Source: Sphingomonas sp. YR710 (lineage in GTDB: Bacteria; Pseudomonadota; Alphaproteobacteria; Sphingomonadales; Sphingomonadaceae). From it: a stretch of DNA of 64,000 bases. The notes beneath the pieces were generated by a model. That model did not search any database. It saw only the letters and a list, made by a program, of their open reading frames with translations, and was not told the DNA's origin. Position numbers and translations under genes: made by a program. Location: contig NZ_FMZJ01000008.1 of assembly GCF_900101455.1 (NCBI RefSeq), forward strand, positions 124,001-188,000, read 5' to 3'. This document shows positions 51,567 to 60,042 of this stretch, in pieces. Within the stretch, counting starts at the first letter, position 1; every line of letters begins with the position of its first letter.

Positions 51567-52108
51567 ATGTCGCGACTGACCTCGATCGCGCCCAGCGAGG
51601 CCAGGTGATCGGTAATGAACTGGCAGTCGAGCAGCTGGAAGCTGCCGACTTTCAGGCGTGCCACGAGGTGCGCCAAGGCAACCTTGGAGGCGTTGCTCTC
51701 GCGGCTGAACATACTCTCGCCGAAAAAAGCGCCGCCAAGCCGCACGCCATAAAGGCCGCCGACCAATTCCCCATTCTGCCACGTTTCGATTGAGTGAGCA
51801 TGGCCGCGCCGATGTAAATCGGCATAGGCCGTCTCGATCGCCGGGTTGATCCATGTGTCGGGGCGATCCGATGTGCGTTCGGCGCAGTGCGATACGACGT
51901 CAGCGAAGGCGGTATCGGCTGTCACTGTGAACCGGTCCGATTTCAGCACTTTGGCCAGCGATCGCGACAGCCGAAAGCTATCGAGCGGAAGGATGCCGCG
52001 CTTTTTCGGCTCCACCCAATAGACATCATCGGCACCGCGGCTGTCGGCCATCGGGAAGACGCCGATCGAATAGGCCCGCAGCAGGAGTTCGGGATCGATC
52101 ATCTTCAT
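51380..52108 (-). CDS. aat: Leucyl/phenylalanyl-tRNA--protein transferase
   Basis: 242 residues. Aat motifs: ELLLRAYSIGVFPMADSRG at the N-terminus, VYWVEPKKRGILPLDSFRLS, THIN replaced here by DTWINPAIETAYADLHRRGH, and GELVGGLYGVRLGGAFFGESMFS. It attaches Leu or Phe to N-terminal Arg/Lys for N-end-rule degradation. The length is normal. The C-terminal 62 codons lie opposite the end of the DUF2155 gene, an unusually long convergent overlap of two apparently real genes. Confidence 0.92.
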   Translation of the reverse strand: MKMIDPELLLRAYSIGVFPMADSRGADDVYWVEPKKRGILPLDSFRLSRSLAKVLKSDRFTVTADTAFADVVSHCAERTSDRPDTWINPAIETAYADLHRRGHAHSIETWQNGELVGGLYGVRLGGAFFGESMFSRESNASKVALAHLVARLKVGSFQLLDCQFITDHLASLGAIEVSRDIYVGLLDAALGVGKGPVVPGEMAGAFSSPADFFALDGIEPVIRTVSGPISGWTIAQLLGQTS

Positions 52109-52195
52109 CGATATAGCCCCTTCATCCCCTCCTGCCGAAGCGGCAATATGCGGACGATGTGAAGTCTAGCCGATTTCCCTGCGTCCGCAACAGGA

Positions 52196-52609
52196 TCAAG
52201 GCTGATCGGCGGCTTGCGCCTTTTGTGCCTCTCGCTCCTGCCGCGCGAGTTCCTGGAATTGGCGGAAACAGCCGGTCTGCCCGCCTGATCCCTGCGGTGA
52301 GCAACTGTCGGGGGTGCCAAGGCGGCTCACCATGTCCAGTGTCCGCGCCCGCGCGACCCAGCTTTGCGCGACGGCTTCGGGCTTCTTTTTCCGTAGTTCC
52401 TTGGGAATGCGATAGCGTTCGTTTTCCGGCTGGCGCGCGCAGACGACGATCTCGTCATCCTTGCTGTTCGGGCATGGATCGTTGCCATAAACGACAAGGG
52501 CGCTGATCCGGGCCGGAGCGGGCTCGTTCAGCTCGGCACCGACCACCGGCTGAGCGAAGAGCAGGGGCAAAGCGATCGGCGCCAAAGCGGCAAGAAAGCG
52601 GTTGCGCAT
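52196..52609 (-). CDS. Exported protein of unknown function, tandem paralogue A
   Basis: 137 residues with a signal peptide (about 1-24, LLFAQPVVGA). The mature protein contains VVYGNDPCPNSKDDEIVVCA followed by RQPENERYRIPKELRKK, and two more cysteines (DSCSPQ and TGCFRQ). The same block occurs in the neighbour at 52705-53100, so the two are tandem duplicates. The four conserved cysteines suggest periplasmic disulfides; a DsbB gene lies close by. No family name is known to me. Confidence 0.75.
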   Translation of the reverse strand: MRNRFLAALAPIALPLLFAQPVVGAELNEPAPARISALVVYGNDPCPNSKDDEIVVCARQPENERYRIPKELRKKKPEAVAQSWVARARTLDMVSRLGTPDSCSPQGSGGQTGCFRQFQELARQEREAQKAQAADQP

Positions 52610-52704
52610 GTCGGTCTCCGATCGGTTGCGGAACAGACGCCACAGCGACGCACATGTTCCGTGCGGCTTCGCTTACGCCAACGGGCTTTCGCAGTGCTGA
52701 ACGG

Positions 52705-53100
52705 TCAGAATTTGAGGCCACATTTCTTGCCGTCATCCTTATGCTCGTCGCATGCCTTGCGGGCGAGTTCCTTGAAACAGCCGGTGGCGCCGCCCGATCC
52801 GCTCGTAGAGCAGCTCTGGATGCCCGTGCGGCCGACATATTCGAGGCTGGATGCCCGATCGCCCCAATTCTCATTGCCGCGATTGGTGGTGTGGCGCAGC
52901 TCTTCGGGGATGCGATAGCGCTCGCCTTCGGGCTTGCGCGAGCAGACGACGATCTCCTCGCCATTGCTGGTCGGGCATTTGTCATTGCCATAGATCACCA
53001 ATACACGATCTGCCGCTGCCGCCGGGGCCACAAGCAAGGGTGTGGCGGATAGCGCCAGTGCAGCAGAAAGCGCCGAGAGGAATGTGCGGTTCGTGATCAT
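52705..53100 (-). CDS. Exported protein of unknown function, tandem paralogue B
   Basis: 131 residues. The signal peptide ends about residue 30 (VAPAAAA). The core VIYGNDKCPTSNGEEIVVCS then RKPEGERYRIPEELR closely matches paralogue A. Two further cysteine pairs follow (QSCSTS, TGCFKE, ACDEHK, KKCGLKF), giving extra C-terminal cysteines absent in A. AGGA lies about 9 nt before the ATG at 53100. A longer open frame to 53340 lies antisense to coq7 and is rejected. Function unknown. Confidence 0.75.
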   Translation of the reverse strand: MITNRTFLSALSAALALSATPLLVAPAAAADRVLVIYGNDKCPTSNGEEIVVCSRKPEGERYRIPEELRHTTNRGNENWGDRASSLEYVGRTGIQSCSTSGSGGATGCFKELARKACDEHKDDGKKCGLKF

Positions 53101-53143
53101 CGGCGGCATCCTGCTGAGAAATTGGGGACTTGATCCCGGACCG

Positions 53144-53665
53144 TTATATGTGGCGCGACAGCCCGATGGCAATGCGGCAGCCGAGACGAATTGCGCCGGA
53201 GAGCAACGGATAGACCGGCGCCTGCTCCGCGCCAGCCGCCAGCGCAGTATCGCGATGATCGACTTCTTCACTGCGAAATTCGGCGATTTTTTCGCTGAGT
53301 TCAGGGTCGTCGGTGCCGAGCGCGTCGAGCTGTTCGCCATAATGGCGATCGATTTCGGTTTCGATCGCTGCTGTGCATGCCATCGCCGCTTTCGGCCCGA
53401 TCAACGCGGTCGCTGCCCCTAGCGCGAACCCGGCGACGTTCCACAGCGGCTGCAGCGCTGTCGGCCGCACGCCGCGTTTGGCCAACATCGCATCGAAGAT
53501 CTGCCGATGTCGGGCCTCCTGATCGGCCATGCGGGCGATCGTGCGGGCATCGGGGCCGCGTCCGCCCATCACCGCGAGTTGGCCCGCATAGATGCGGGTC
53601 GCGCCATATTCGCCGGCCTGATCGACCCGCAGCATGTCCGCGCGCTGGCGCTTGTCGGTCGGCAT
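53144..53665 (-). CDS. coq7: Demethoxyubiquinone hydroxylase
   Basis: 173 residues. The carboxylate-bridged di-iron ligands fit: Glu19 (DQAGEYGA), Glu50 and His53 (QEARHRQ), and Glu/His in RSEEVDHRD near 133-137. Two repeats of EXXH and a compact length identify COQ7, which hydroxylates demethoxyubiquinone in ubiquinone synthesis. Its ATG overlaps the dsbB stop (ATGA), so the two are cotranscribed. Confidence 0.92.
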   Translation of the reverse strand: MPTDKRQRADMLRVDQAGEYGATRIYAGQLAVMGGRGPDARTIARMADQEARHRQIFDAMLAKRGVRPTALQPLWNVAGFALGAATALIGPKAAMACTAAIETEIDRHYGEQLDALGTDDPELSEKIAEFRSEEVDHRDTALAAGAEQAPVYPLLSGAIRLGCRIAIGLSRHI

Positions 53666-54138
53666 CAGGCGCCCTTTCGCCACAGGTTGATGATCGTCAG
53701 GCCTCCGAGGATCGAAAAGAAGGCATTGAAGCCCGCCAGCGAAATGCCGAACAGGGTCCATTGCGGCTGATCGCACTGGATCATCGGGGTTGCCATGATC
53801 TGCGCGAGGATATCGGTCTGGCTGCCGCCGGTGACGGTGGCGGCGCAGCGGGTGATGCCCTTCCACCAATGATATTCGACGCCGGCATGGAACACGCCGA
53901 TCGCGCCGCTCGTCAAGATCGCGGCGATGGCCAGTGCGACACAGATCCGGCCCAATGGCTTTTCGGGCACCAGGAAGGCGAGCAACGCGAGAACGATTGC
54001 CGCATAATGTGGCCAGCGCTGCCAGTGGCACATCTCGCATGGAAAGAGATGGCCGATATATTGCGATCCCAGCGCCCCCGCCATCAGCGCGGTCGGCAGG
54101 ATCAGCGTGGCGAGACGGGCTTTCGCGAACGAAGTCAT
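53665..54138 (-). CDS. dsbB: Disulfide bond formation protein B family
   Basis: 157 residues, four membrane helices. The first periplasmic loop has Cys34-Glu-Met-Cys37 (CEMC), the quinone-linked CXXC. The second loop has Cys98 and Cys122. DsbB reoxidises DsbA using ubiquinone, which fits its operon partner coq7, a ubiquinone synthesis gene (inference). The length and loop layout are normal. Confidence 0.9.
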   Translation of the reverse strand: MTSFAKARLATLILPTALMAGALGSQYIGHLFPCEMCHWQRWPHYAAIVLALLAFLVPEKPLGRICVALAIAAILTSGAIGVFHAGVEYHWWKGITRCAATVTGGSQTDILAQIMATPMIQCDQPQWTLFGISLAGFNAFFSILGGLTIINLWRKGA

Positions 54139-54189
54139 GGGATGTGTTTACTCTGATCGTATCGGAATGCGCTAGTCGCTTCCTAATTT

Positions 54190-54345
54190 CCTCCTCGAGC
54201 TTGCTCGGGGAGGGGGGACCATCCGCAGGATGGTGGAGGGGGTGGCGCAACGATTGAACACGCGAAGACATCGGGGAGGAGAGTTGGGGATTACCCCACC
54301 ACCACCTTCGGCGGTCCCCCTCCCCGAGCAAGCTCGGGGAGGAAT
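54190..54345. repeat. Large GC-rich inverted repeat between dsbB and ctpA
   Basis: Left arm CTCCTCGAGCTTGCTCGGGG plus AGGGGGGACC and right arm GGTCCCCCTCCCCGAGCAAG plus CTCGGGGAGGAAT are inverted copies about 90 bp apart. The interior includes ACCATCCGCAGGATGGTGG, shared with the repeat at 42966-43029. It is a non-coding dispersed element, possibly also terminating ctpA. Confidence 0.8.
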
Positions 54346-54354
54346 TAAGGTGAA

Positions 54355-55698
54355 TTACCGTGCCCCGCGCTTGACCGAGGCAAGCGCCGTCCGCAGCGGC
54401 GCCTGGGCCATGCGCGAGATCGTCTTGATCGCATAGTTGAGCTGGAAATCCTCGATCCCCTGCTTCTTGAGCGCGTCGGCGGTCAGGATGAAGCGCGGAT
54501 CGGGTTTACCGTCGTCCTCGAGCACCTTGTCGTCGACCTTCGCCTCGTTGATCAGATGCTTGCGCAAATCGGCTTCGCGCAGGCGCGGGCGATCCTTGTA
54601 ATCGGGATCGCTGAGCTGCGGCACGGCGATATCCGGCTTGATGCCGCCTTCCTGCACCGAACGGCCGGACGGGGTATAATAACGTGCGGTGGTCAGCTTG
54701 AGCGCGGTATCGTCGGACAGTTCGATCACCGTCTGGACCGAACCCTTGCCGAAGCTGCGTTCGCCCATCACCAAAGCCCGCTTATTGTCCTGCAACGCGC
54801 CGGCAACGATTTCGGCGGCCGACGCGCTGCCGGCATCGACCAGCACGATGATCGGCAGGCCGCGCGCCAGATCGCCAGACGTCGCATAGCGCCGTTCGAT
54901 ATCGGTCTTCTCGCGGCCGCGTTGCGAGACGATTTCGCCATGATCGAGGAAGATGTCGGACACGTCGATCGCCTGATCGAGCAGGCCACCGGGGTTTGAA
55001 CGCAGATCAATCACATAGCCAAGCGGTTCGTGGCCGATCGACTTCTGGATGCCCGAGATCGCCGAACGGACCGCATCGCCGGTGCCGCTGTTGACGAAGG
55101 TGTTGATGTTGATGATGCCGACCTGATCCTTCACCTCCCATTTGACGGGCTTGAGCTGGATCAGTTCGCGGGTGAGGATGACGTCGAACGGCTTGTCACG
55201 GCCGGGCCGGACGATCGTCAGCGAAATCTTGCTTCCGGGCTTGCCGCGCATCTGGTCGACGGCTTCGTCGAGCGTCCCGCCATAGAGCAGATTGCCGTCG
55301 AGATGGGTGATATAGTCGCCCGATTTCAGGCCGGCACGCCAGGCTGGCGTGTCCTGTTGCGGGGTCATGATTTTGACGGCGCCATCCTCCATTGTGACGG
55401 AGAGGCCCAGGCCGCCATAGGCGCCCTGCGTCTGCGTGCGCATATTCTGCCGGTCGCGCGCATCGAGATATGCGCTGTGTGGATCGAGGCTGGCCAGCAT
55501 TCCGTCGATCGCGCCCTTGATCAAGGTGCGATCGTCCACCTTGTCGACATAGTCCGATCGCACCCGCTCGAACACGCTCATGAACTGATCGAGTTCCTTG
55601 TATGTGCTGACGTCAACGGCGGCGAAGGCGGTGGTGAATGCCGGGATCAGCGCGAACACGCTGACAAGGCCGATCGAACGCAACAAGGTCTTCTTCAT
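54355..55698 (-). CDS. ctpA: S41 family C-terminal processing peptidase
   Basis: 447 residues. Signal peptide (LVSVFALIPAFTTAFAA), N-terminal helical domain, PDZ domain (about 95-170, GGLGLSVTMEDGAVKI) and peptidase core. The catalytic dyad is inferred as Ser293 (AGSASAAEIV) and Lys318 (SFGKGSVQT), the standard 25-residue spacing. It cleaves periplasmic proteins at C-termini; alphaproteobacterial CtpA also affects peptidoglycan enzymes. It lies downstream of envC on the same strand, consistent with a cell-envelope role. Confidence 0.92.
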   Translation of the reverse strand: MKKTLLRSIGLVSVFALIPAFTTAFAAVDVSTYKELDQFMSVFERVRSDYVDKVDDRTLIKGAIDGMLASLDPHSAYLDARDRQNMRTQTQGAYGGLGLSVTMEDGAVKIMTPQQDTPAWRAGLKSGDYITHLDGNLLYGGTLDEAVDQMRGKPGSKISLTIVRPGRDKPFDVILTRELIQLKPVKWEVKDQVGIININTFVNSGTGDAVRSAISGIQKSIGHEPLGYVIDLRSNPGGLLDQAIDVSDIFLDHGEIVSQRGREKTDIERRYATSGDLARGLPIIVLVDAGSASAAEIVAGALQDNKRALVMGERSFGKGSVQTVIELSDDTALKLTTARYYTPSGRSVQEGGIKPDIAVPQLSDPDYKDRPRLREADLRKHLINEAKVDDKVLEDDGKPDPRFILTADALKKQGIEDFQLNYAIKTISRMAQAPLRTALASVKRGAR

Positions 55699-55782
55699 CG
55701 ATTCACGCTCTTTCCCGGAGTACCGCCATGGTACAGCTATTTTCACGTTCTGGAAATATCCCCAAATCCTTGCCGAAATCTA

Positions 55783-56988
55783 TCATCCCGCCGAAGCGAT
55801 CGGCAGGATGTCGACGGGCTGGCCGGCATGACGCAACTCGACGGTGATGCGTGGCTGGGCGCCATCGGCGGTGCCGATCGGGCTGCCCTGCCAGATGGTC
55901 TCGCCAGGTTTGACGGCCAGCGCGCGCATGCCGGTGATCAAGGTGGTCCAGCCGCCGTCATGATCGATGATGACGATCGCGGCATAGCTACGGAACGGGC
56001 CGGCGAAGGCGATCCGGCCTTTGGCGGGCGCCACCACCTGCGCCCCGCGGGCGGTCGTCAACGTAATCCCCTTCGCGCGGACGCCGGCGTCGGAGATTTC
56101 GCCCATGCCGGCGACGATCTTGCCGATTACCGGAAGGCGATAGGACGGCAGGGCGCCCGAAGTGCCGGCATCGGGCGGACGCGGCGCCGGCATCGCGGCA
56201 GCGCCGGGCACCGCCGGGCGCAATATCGGCCCGGGCAGGCTCGCCAGCCGCGCGCGGATATCGGCCTGATCGCCCAGGTCGGCGATCAACTGGGTGATGT
56301 CCCTGGCCTTTTCGCTCATCGCGATCACGCGATCCTGCTCGATCATGGCGCTGTCGACATATTGCTGCGACCGGCGGCGCTGATCGGCTTCGAGCTGGGC
56401 CAACGCCTTGCGGCGGATTTCGAGCTGCTCGCGATCATGCTGGAGCTCGGCGACGGCGAGATCGGCGCGGCGGCGCAAGGCATTGCCGCGGGCCACCTCG
56501 GCGCGAAGACTTGCGGTGCGCTCGCGGATGATCGGCAGTGTGGAGCCCAGCAGTGCCCGCACGTGGATCATGTCGGTCACCGATCCGGGTTGCACGAGCG
56601 CAAGCGCCGATGGCCGCTGGGCCATCGTCTGCAACGCTGCGGTCAATTTGATGATCGGCCCTTGCTGATCGGCCAGCCGGGCCCGTTGCTCGGCGCGGAG
56701 TCGATCGATCAGTGCGACCTGGCTCTCGGCCGCGGCTATGCGCGCTTCGGCGGACTGGATGGCGGCGGCTGCGGCGACCTGCTCGGCGCGCGAGCGGCCC
56801 GCAGCTTCGGTCATTGCCCTGGCCTGGGCCTCCAGTTGGGCCGAGCGGCGTTCGGCCTGGGCTGCGATGCGCCGGGATGCAGAGAGAGCCTGTCGTTGTT
56901 CGATAACGGATGGATCGCGGGCCCGTTCGGCAGCGGTGAGCATGATTGGAGAGAGCAAGAGTGTACCCGCTTCAATCAAAGCCGCCAT
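55783..56988 (-). CDS. envC: EnvC-like murein hydrolase activator with degenerate LytM domain
   Basis: About 401 residues. After a short hydrophobic N-terminus comes a long coiled coil (about 30-240, rich in Gln/Arg/Ala/Glu) and a C-terminal LytM/M23 fold (about 285-400) with GITLTTARGAQVVAPAKGRI and IVIIDHDGGWTTLITGM. The zinc ligands HxxxD and HxH are absent (VRAKGIT and ITVELR occupy those places), so it is an activator of amidases like EnvC, not an enzyme. The start is uncertain: 56988 or 56943; the frame is open further upstream only through a repeat. Confidence 0.82.
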   Translation of the reverse strand: MAALIEAGTLLLSPIMLTAAERARDPSVIEQRQALSASRRIAAQAERRSAQLEAQARAMTEAAGRSRAEQVAAAAAIQSAEARIAAAESQVALIDRLRAEQRARLADQQGPIIKLTAALQTMAQRPSALALVQPGSVTDMIHVRALLGSTLPIIRERTASLRAEVARGNALRRRADLAVAELQHDREQLEIRRKALAQLEADQRRRSQQYVDSAMIEQDRVIAMSEKARDITQLIADLGDQADIRARLASLPGPILRPAVPGAAAMPAPRPPDAGTSGALPSYRLPVIGKIVAGMGEISDAGVRAKGITLTTARGAQVVAPAKGRIAFAGPFRSYAAIVIIDHDGGWTTLITGMRALAVKPGETIWQGSPIGTADGAQPRITVELRHAGQPVDILPIASAG

Positions 56989-57013
56989 CCCCACGAAGAG
57001 TTTAGAGAAACCT

Positions 57014-57124
57014 AAGCCCCTCCCCTTCAGGGGAGGGGTTGGGGTGGGGCCTCTCCTCCTCGGCGCTGGTCTCGGTGAGACGCGGACGCCCCACCCCAAC
57101 CCCTCCCCTGAAGGGGAGGGGCTT
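57014..57124. repeat. Perfect 37-bp inverted repeat upstream of envC
   Basis: Arms 57014-57050 (beginning AAGCCCCTCCCCTTCAGGGG) and 57088-57124 are perfect reverse complements, and each arm is itself a small hairpin. The 37-bp spacer is not repeated elsewhere in the window. It is a GC-rich dispersed-repeat type element between rlmH and envC. It could form a very strong hairpin in the transcript of the rlmH-envC operon. Confidence 0.85.
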
Positions 57125-57188
57125 GCCAACAGAACAGATTCCTGCCCTCGCGGGGGTGACGAATGGGAGGGGGTTTCATGTATCATCC

Positions 57189-57611
57189 TCACCCCTCCCG
57201 ATGGTACGGGTGACCGGCCAATATGCTCGTCGCGCGCCACAATTGCTCGGCGAGCATCGCGCGGGCCAGCATGTGGGGCCAGGTCGCCTTGCCGAACGAC
57301 AGCAATATATCGGCGTCGGCCCGCTGGCTCTCGTCGAAGCCGTCCGCCGCGCCGATCAGGAAACGCGCCTCGCGTCGGCCGTCGTCGCGCCAGCGGCCGA
57401 GCTTCTCGGCAAAGGCGAGCGAACCCATCGCTTCGCCTTTCTCGTCGAGCATGATCAGGATCGTACCCGGATCACGCGGTGGCATCCTGCCGCCCTGATC
57501 GGGGAGCTCGGTGACACGCGTCGGCCAGCTGATACGCCGCATATAGCGATCGACCAGATCGGCCTCGGGACTACGGCCGATCTTCCCCCGCGCGACGATG
57601 TGGAGCAGCAA
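57189..57611 (-). CDS. rlmH: 23S rRNA (pseudouridine1915-N3)-methyltransferase RlmH
   Basis: 140 residues. Typical RlmH opening LLHIVARGKIGRSPEADLVD (TTG start codon read as Met). Central LIMLDEKGEAMGSLAFAEKL, the SAM knot loop FLIGAADGFDE, and C-terminal LAEQLWRATSILAGHPYHRE are all present. It methylates pseudouridine 1915 in helix 69 of 23S rRNA. TTG at 57611 is chosen because the family sequence begins exactly there; the open frame continues upstream into rsfS. Confidence 0.9.
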   Translation of the reverse strand: MLLHIVARGKIGRSPEADLVDRYMRRISWPTRVTELPDQGGRMPPRDPGTILIMLDEKGEAMGSLAFAEKLGRWRDDGRREARFLIGAADGFDESQRADADILLSFGKATWPHMLARAMLAEQLWRATSILAGHPYHREG

Positions 57612-57630
57612 TTGGGTCTGCTGTCGGGCG

Positions 57631-58023
57631 TCAGACCTCGGCCACCGGAGCCGGGGCGTCGCCGAAATTCCACATGCGTTCAAGATTGTAAAAGCTGCGC
57701 ACTTCGGGACGGAACAGGTGGACGATCACGTCTCCTGCATCGATCAGCACCCAGTCAGCCGTCGGCAGGCCTTCGATCCGGGCGGCACGGCCCGTTTCGG
57801 CCTTGATCCGATCGACCAGCTTGGCAGCCATCGATGCCACCTGGCGCGTCGAACGGCCGCTGGCGATCACCATGTGATCGGCGATCGACGATTTGCCGGC
57901 GAGCGGAATGGTGACGGTTTCGACGGCCTGGTCGTCGTCGAGCGATTTCAGAACGAGCTCATGGAGCGCGGCTGAAGGATCTGCATCCAAAGCACGGGGC
58001 TTGATGCTACTTTGGGCGGTCAA
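57631..58023 (-). CDS. rsfS: Ribosomal silencing factor RsfS
   Basis: 130 residues. RsfS/Iojap motifs: LKSLDDDQAVETVTIPLAGK, IADHMVIASGRSTRQVASMA, and DWVLIDAGDVIVHLFRPEVR. It binds uL14 on the 50S subunit and blocks subunit joining under starvation. The start is TTG at 58023, supported by a strong AGGAGG four nt upstream. It lies between nadD and rlmH, the usual order. Confidence 0.92.
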   Translation of the reverse strand: MTAQSSIKPRALDADPSAALHELVLKSLDDDQAVETVTIPLAGKSSIADHMVIASGRSTRQVASMAAKLVDRIKAETGRAARIEGLPTADWVLIDAGDVIVHLFRPEVRSFYNLERMWNFGDAPAPVAEV

Positions 58024-58031
58024 TGTACCTC

Positions 58032-58661
58032 CTAACGAACCGGCCTGCGCGAAACCGGATCGCGCAGCGCCTTTTGGTTATATGACGAATGCCAGCATGG
58101 TGCCTTGGCGCGAAGCCGGGTTGCGGAACCGCGATCGGGATAAAAGCGCAACAGCACGAGCGCTGGCGGACTCCATGTTGTCCAGTCTTTTGCCTTGGTC
58201 CCGGGCCGGACGAAGCGCCGCAACCAACCCATCGCCCTCGAAGCGCGGGCATGGCTATCATACCCCGGACGGGCGACAACAGCAATGGTGACCGTGCGGG
58301 CGATCTCCCGCCAGTCGCGCCAACGGTGGAATTGCGCCAGATTGTCTGCTCCCATCACCCACAGGAAGCGGCGATTGGGATAGGCCCGTACCAGTTTTTT
58401 GAGCGTATCGGCGGTGTAGCGCGTGCCGAGTCGCTGTTCGATCGCGGTCGCGTGAATCGGTGCCCGGCGTGCCATTTTCCGCGCCGAGGCGAGCCGGGCG
58501 GACAGCGGGGCCATCCCCTCGACCGGCTTCAGCGGATTGCCCGGCGAGACCAGCCACCACATCTCATCGAGCCCCATCGCGTCGATCACGAACAGGCTGA
58601 TACGGCGATGGCTGTTATGGGCGGGATTGAAGCTGCCCCCGAGCAAGCCGGTGGGGATCAT
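58032..58661 (-). CDS. nadD: Nicotinate-nucleotide adenylyltransferase
   Basis: 209 residues. The nucleotidyltransferase motif GGSFNPAHNSHRRIS carries the two His of the HxGH-type site (here H-x-x-H). WWLVSPGNPLKP and FLWVMGADNLAQFHRW follow as in NadD, with the ISSTxxR-like region near the C-terminus replaced by RGSATRLRAKA. It makes nicotinate adenine dinucleotide in NAD synthesis. It starts the nadD-rsfS-rlmH-envC-ctpA run. Confidence 0.9.
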   Translation of the reverse strand: MIPTGLLGGSFNPAHNSHRRISLFVIDAMGLDEMWWLVSPGNPLKPVEGMAPLSARLASARKMARRAPIHATAIEQRLGTRYTADTLKKLVRAYPNRRFLWVMGADNLAQFHRWRDWREIARTVTIAVVARPGYDSHARASRAMGWLRRFVRPGTKAKDWTTWSPPALVLLRFYPDRGSATRLRAKAPCWHSSYNQKALRDPVSRRPVR

Positions 58662-58728
58662 GACGCTAGATCACCCCTTCCTTGTGCAGGGAGAGGCGGC
58701 GCGCTCCGCAAATGTTTCGCCGAAAATA

Positions 58729-60042
58729 TCACGCCTCCGCCGGCAATCCCTGCGGCAGCGGCTCCTGCAATATCCCCTCGCGCTTCGCCACGATCATCGG
58801 CACCAGGATCTGGCCCGCGACGTTTACGGCCGTTCGCCCCATGTCGAGGATCGGATCGATTGCAAGCAACAGGCCGGCGCCTTCGAGCGGGAGGCCGAGT
58901 GTCGAGAGCGTCAGGGTCAGCATCACCACAGCGCCGGTCAGCCCCGCCGTTGCCGCCGATCCGATCACCGAGACGAAGACGATCAATCCGTAATCAATCA
59001 GGTGCAGCGGCAGGCCATAGAATTGCGCGACGAATATCGCCGAGATCGCCGGATAGATCGCCGCGCAGCCGTCCATCTTCGTGGTGGCGGCGAGCGGCAC
59101 GGCGAAGGCGGCGTAGTTGTTCGGCACGCCGAGGACCTCGGCCGAGCGTTCGGTGACGGGGAGTGTTCCCACCGACGAGCGCGAGACGAAGCCGAGCTGG
59201 ATTGCCGGCCAGGCGCCCGCGAAGAAACGCCGCGGCGAAATTCCGTTGAACAGCAGCAGGGTCGGGTAAACGACCAGCAGTACGATCGCGAGGCCGACAT
59301 AGACCGCTGCTGCAAACCAGCCGAGCCTCGCCAGCGCGTCCCAGCCATAATTGGCGACGGCGTTCCCGAACATGCCGATGCTGCCGATCGGGGTCAGCCG
59401 GATCACCCACCAGAGCAATTTGCGCATCACCACCAGCAGCGATTTGACGAACGCCAGAAACGGCTCGGCGGCCGCACCTGCGCGCAGCGCCGCCGCGCCA
59501 ACCGCGATCGAGATCACGATGATCTGCAGCACGTTGAAATTCAGGTTGGTCGTGATCGCGCCGCTGCTCAGCGGTTTGCTGGTTGCATAGAGGCCCAGCG
59601 CATTGGCGGGCACAAGCCCTTTGAGAAAATCGAGCCAGGATCCGATCGTCTTCGGCGTTGTCGCCTCGGCGATCGCCACGCCGCTGGACAGGCCGGGCTG
59701 GATCAGCAGGCCGAGCGTGATGCCGATCGAAACGGCGATCAAGGCCGTCAGCGCGAACCACAGCAAGGTCTGCGAGACGAGCCGGGCGGCGTTGTTGAGG
59801 TTGCGCAGGTTGACGATGCTGGTGACGATCGCGGCGAAGATCAGCGGCGCCACCAGCGCCCTCAGCAACTGGACGAAGATCGTCCCGATTGTATCGAGTG
59901 CTTGTGCGAGCGCGTTGGGGTCACCGCCGGGACCCGGGCCCAGCGCGCGGGCAACGAGACCGAGTACGAGTCCCGCCACCATGCCGGCCAGAACCTGAAA
60001 GCCGAACGAGCGGAAGACCGATCCTTTGGCGGCTGCGGTCAT
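58729..60042 (-). CDS. Dicarboxylate/amino acid:cation symporter (DAACS family)
   Basis: 437 residues, about eight membrane helices plus two re-entrant loops. Typical segments: [13 protein letters not shown] (serine-rich HP1), [20 protein letters not shown], and [20 protein letters not shown] (HP2). It carries C4-dicarboxylates or acidic amino acids with Na+ or H+. The ATG at 60042 overlaps the proA stop (ATGA), so it is likely cotranscribed with proA; glutamate uptake for proline synthesis would fit but is inference. Confidence 0.9.
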   Translation of the reverse strand: MTAAAKGSVFRSFGFQVLAGMVAGLVLGLVARALGPGPGGDPNALAQALDTIGTIFVQLLRALVAPLIFAAIVTSIVNLRNLNNAARLVSQTLLWFALTALIAVSIGITLGLLIQPGLSSGVAIAEATTPKTIGSWLDFLKGLVPANALGLYATSKPLSSGAITTNLNFNVLQIIVISIAVGAAALRAGAAAEPFLAFVKSLLVVMRKLLWWVIRLTPIGSIGMFGNAVANYGWDALARLGWFAAAVYVGLAIVLLVVYPTLLLFNGISPRRFFAGAWPAIQLGFVSRSSVGTLPVTERSAEVLGVPNNYAAFAVPLAATTKMDGCAAIYPAISAIFVAQFYGLPLHLIDYGLIVFVSVIGSAATAGLTGAVVMLTLTLSTLGLPLEGAGLLLAIDPILDMGRTAVNVAGQILVPMIVAKREGILQEPLPQGLPAEA

